Assembly (NCBI RefSeq): GCF_019635515.1
Contig: NZ_JAHBZI010000001.1
Span: 1,116,001-1,180,000, forward strand
Origin: Sphingomonas sp.
GTDB lineage: Bacteria > Pseudomonadota > Alphaproteobacteria > Sphingomonadales > Sphingomonadaceae
Length of the DNA: 64,000 bases
Direction: 5' to 3'
Shown here: in pieces, positions 61,691-64,000 of the stretch
How positions within the stretch are numbered: the first letter of the stretch is position 1
How the letters are laid out: each line of letters begins with the position of its first letter
The notes under the pieces: generated by a model
What the model saw: only the letters and a program-made list of their open reading frames with translations
Told to the model about the DNA's origin: nothing
Databases searched by the model: none
Position numbers and translations under genes: made by a program

Positions 61691-62986
61691 TCACGGAATC
61701 CGCGCGCCGAGCATCGCATCGACATGCACGAACTTTTCGCGAGGGCTACCGGCACGCGCGGCGGCGATCTCGGCGGTGTCGATCTGCTGCCAGTCGCGGA
61801 AGGTCACCACCTCCACGCCGCGCGATGCCAGCAAGGTGTCGAGGCCGGGGCGCCCGGCCTTGCCGCTACCCGCGCCGATATCCTCGGCAATCTTCTCGGC
61901 GATGGCGAAGCCGTCAGGGCGGTTGGTACCGATCGTGCCGGTGGGACCGCGCCGCGCCCAGCCGACCGCGTAGAGCCCGGGCATGATGCGGCCCTCTTCA
62001 TTGGCAAAACGTCCGGCCTTGTCATCGTAGGGGATGCCGGGGATGGGCGGCGTGCGATAGCCGATACAGCTCACCACCAGGCTGGCGGGGATCGCATAGG
62101 TCTCGCCGGTGCCGTGTGCCGAACCATCGGGCCCGAGCGCGGTGCGCTCGACGACGACGCGCTCGACCTTGCCGTCCCCTTCGATTCTGACCGGCATGGC
62201 GAAGAAGTCGAAGACGATGCGGATCGGCTTGTCACCGGGGTTGGCGGCGAAATTGCGGAGATGCGTGACCGATTTACGCTGGCCGGGGTCGAGTGTGGCG
62301 TCGTCGTCGACCGAGGGCAGGTCTGCGGCGTCCACCACCGGCGTCGCCCGTTCAAGTTCGCCCAACTCGCCCAGTTCCTTGGGGGTCATCGCGATCTGGT
62401 GCGGTCCGCGGCGGCCGAGAATGGTGATCGCGGGCACCGTCGCTCCGCGCAACGCGTCGAGCGCGTGGTTGACGATGTCCGAGCCCTGGAATTCCGCCTC
62501 GGTCTTGGCGAGCACGCGCGCCACATCGAGCGCGACGTTGCCGTTGCCGATGACGACCGCTCCGCCGGTCAGCGCCGGGGCGAGCGCGGCGTGATCGGGA
62601 TGGCCGTTATACCAGCCGACGAACGCGGCCGAGCCGGTGACGCCGGGCAGGTCCGCGCCGGGGATTTCCAGCGGGCGATCGTTGGGGGCGCCGGTCGCCA
62701 GCACCACCGCGTCGTACAGGCCGAGCAGTTCCTCGATCGAGGCGTCCTTGCCGAGCGTGACATTGCCGACGAAGCGGACATTGTCGGTGAGCGCGGTCGT
62801 CTCATAGCGGCGCGAAACGCCCTTGATCGACTGGTGATCGGGCGCGACGCCGGTGCGGATCAGCCCGAAGGGGACGGGGAGGCGATCGATGATGTCGATC
62901 CGCACCTCGTCGCCGAACTGCTTCTGGCATGCCTCGGCGGTGTAATAGCCCGCCGGCCCCGAGCCGATGATCGCGATATGGCGCAT
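61691..62986 (-). CDS. Ferredoxin-NADP reductase, FprA/adrenodoxin-reductase type
   Basis: A 431-residue flavoprotein starting at ATG 62986. FAD binding is shown by IAIIGSGPAGYYTAEA, NADP binding by VVIGNGNVALDVARVLAK, and the family motifs FGLIRTGVAPDHQSIKGV, RRGPHQIAMTPKELGEL and GWARRGPTGTIGTNRPDGF are present. It passes electrons between NADPH and ferredoxin, serving cytochromes P450 or Fe-S assembly. It follows the beta-propeller gene by 10 bp. There is no evidence that it supplies the distant halogenases, which need reduced FAD. Confidence 0.92.
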   Translation of the reverse strand: MRHIAIIGSGPAGYYTAEACQKQFGDEVRIDIIDRLPVPFGLIRTGVAPDHQSIKGVSRRYETTALTDNVRFVGNVTLGKDASIEELLGLYDAVVLATGAPNDRPLEIPGADLPGVTGSAAFVGWYNGHPDHAALAPALTGGAVVIGNGNVALDVARVLAKTEAEFQGSDIVNHALDALRGATVPAITILGRRGPHQIAMTPKELGELGELERATPVVDAADLPSVDDDATLDPGQRKSVTHLRNFAANPGDKPIRIVFDFFAMPVRIEGDGKVERVVVERTALGPDGSAHGTGETYAIPASLVVSCIGYRTPPIPGIPYDDKAGRFANEEGRIMPGLYAVGWARRGPTGTIGTNRPDGFAIAEKIAEDIGAGSGKAGRPGLDTLLASRGVEVVTFRDWQQIDTAEIAAARAGSPREKFVHVDAMLGARIP

Positions 62987-62996
62987 GCTAGTCCCT

Positions 62997-63974
62997 TCAG
63001 CGTGCGAGAGCGGGCGCGAGCGCCAGCCCGTCGCCATTCTTGCCCGCGTCGAGCCGGCGCAGCACCGTGCCCGAAGCGACATCGATCTCGGCGACCTTGT
63101 CGTGGCCGGTCTCGGCCGCATAAAGCCGCTTGCCGTCCGCCGAGAAGAGCAGGGTAACCTGTCCCGCCTCGCCGGTGCCCGAGACGCTGATCGTACGGCT
63201 CAGCTTGCGCGTCGCGACATCGATGAAACTGATCGTGCCCGAGCCGACATTGGAGGTGGCCACCGTCTTGCCATCGGGGCTGGTCGCGACGCGGATCGCG
63301 ACCGGATCGATCGCGATCTCGGTGAGCTTGGCGCCGGTGGCGGTGTCATAGGCCTGGAGCCGGGGCGCGGACAGATCGCCGACCCACAATTCCTCGCCGT
63401 CGCGCGCGAGCGCGATCCCCTCGGGCTTGCCGCCCACCGCAATGTCACGCAGCCGCGTGCCGGTGTGGAGATCGAGCACGCCGACGGTGCCCGACAGGAT
63501 ATTGGCGACGAAGGCGGTGCGCTGATCGGGAGCGATGGCGATCATGTGCGATCCCATCGCCTCGGTCGGGATCGCGCGGATGCCGCCGTCGGGGGCGATC
63601 ACCACCACGGTCTTGCTGGCCTCGGCGGTGGCGACCAGCCGTCCGTCGCTGAGCCAGACCAATCCGTGCGGGCGCATGTTGGGGGCGAGTTCGATCGTCT
63701 TCAGCTTGGTGCGGGTGGCGAGATCGAACACGTCGATCGTGGAACCTCCATAGGCGACCGCCGCCGCCTGCTTGCCATCGGGCGAGACGGCGATCTCGTG
63801 CGGCATTTGGCCCGTGGGCAGCCGGGCGATCTCCGCTCCGCTCTTGAGGTCGATCAGGCTGAGCGTGTTTTCGCCCTTGTTGCCCACCAGCAGCGTGCCC
63901 GCCGGCGGATCGGCCAGCGCAGGGGAGGAGCATGCAGCGGCAAGCGCCGCGGCGAGAGTCAGAATTGCGCGCAT
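62997..63974 (-). CDS. YVTN-type beta-propeller protein, exported
   Basis: A 325-residue protein with a signal peptide, either lipoprotein-like (AALAAACSS) or cut near ALAD. AGGAGAGG precedes the ATG. About seven repeats of the YVTN kind are visible (GNKGENTLSLIDLKSGAEIARLPTG, VAYGGSTIDVFDLATR, VANILSGTVGVLDLHTG, GSGTISFIDVATR, AAETGHDKVAEIDVASG). Such propellers bind ligands or act with redox proteins in the periplasm. It is in one transcription unit with the reductase. The function is unknown. Confidence 0.88.
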   Translation of the reverse strand: MRAILTLAAALAAACSSPALADPPAGTLLVGNKGENTLSLIDLKSGAEIARLPTGQMPHEIAVSPDGKQAAAVAYGGSTIDVFDLATRTKLKTIELAPNMRPHGLVWLSDGRLVATAEASKTVVVIAPDGGIRAIPTEAMGSHMIAIAPDQRTAFVANILSGTVGVLDLHTGTRLRDIAVGGKPEGIALARDGEELWVGDLSAPRLQAYDTATGAKLTEIAIDPVAIRVATSPDGKTVATSNVGSGTISFIDVATRKLSRTISVSGTGEAGQVTLLFSADGKRLYAAETGHDKVAEIDVASGTVLRRLDAGKNGDGLALAPALAR

Positions 63975-64000
63975 GGGCCTCTCCTCGCTGAATATGCGGA

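Noticed and set aside
61691-62986. Reductase as the flavin-supply partner of the halogenases
   Set aside because: It is an adrenodoxin-type ferredoxin-NADP reductase nearly 50 kb away, without the AGCGCT operator.

Overview
The window comes from a high-GC alphaproteobacterium, most likely a Sphingomonas or close sphingomonad. The reasons are a Caulobacter/Sphingomonas-type TonB receptor beside FAD halogenases, a Caulobacter-like oxidative D-xylose (Weimberg) gene set, dense operons with ATGA/GTGA stop-start overlaps, and short palindromic repeats in gene junctions. This is judged from sequence and family knowledge only; no database search was run.

Region 1 (1-25.5 kb) is a polysaccharide and xylose utilisation locus. 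It holds the end of a DUF6445-like gene, a 1,109-residue TonB-dependent receptor, and a divergent operon of four flavin-dependent halogenase paralogues running by overlap into GH43 and GH9 glycoside hydrolases. A GH3 enzyme, a LacI-family regulator, a sugar porter, xylonate dehydratase (xylD), and xylX-xylB-xylC follow. Five copies of an AGCGCT-centred operator (consensus TGNTAGCGCTANCA) precede the receptor, the halogenase-GH operon, GH3/lacI, the porter-xylD unit and xylX, so one LacI-type repressor probably controls the path from glycan uptake to 2-oxoglutarate semialdehyde. A papain-fold hydrolase and a MarR regulator lie inside it.

Region 2 (25.5-33 kb) holds a thymidylate-kinase-like gene, a small unknown protein, a FixJ/FixL-like two-component pair, a tandem pair of exported amidohydrolases (the second lacking the metal motif) and a small lipoprotein.

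Region 3 (33-47 kb) is a complete type II secretion locus: gspGHICD on the minus strand, gspLMEF on the plus strand, gspN, an LpoA-like periplasmic binding protein, and gspJK. Three extra small membrane genes resemble a PilN/O/P-like (or Xps L/M/N-like) module. Palindromic repeats sit between gspE and gspF and inside the gspI leader.

Region 4 (46.9-60.4 kb) is a NtrY/NtrC-like two-component system facing a transport operon: HlyD-like adaptor, MacB-type ATPase, DUF2807 protein and three double-FtsX permeases. Two sigma-54 promoters and three copies of TGTnCG-N4-CGnACA lie between them, which suggests a self-contained enhancer-driven circuit. A strong terminator ends the operon.

Region 5 (60.5-64 kb) has a protein with two helix-turn-helix segments, tRNA-Pro(CGG), a ferredoxin-NADP reductase and a YVTN-type beta-propeller protein.
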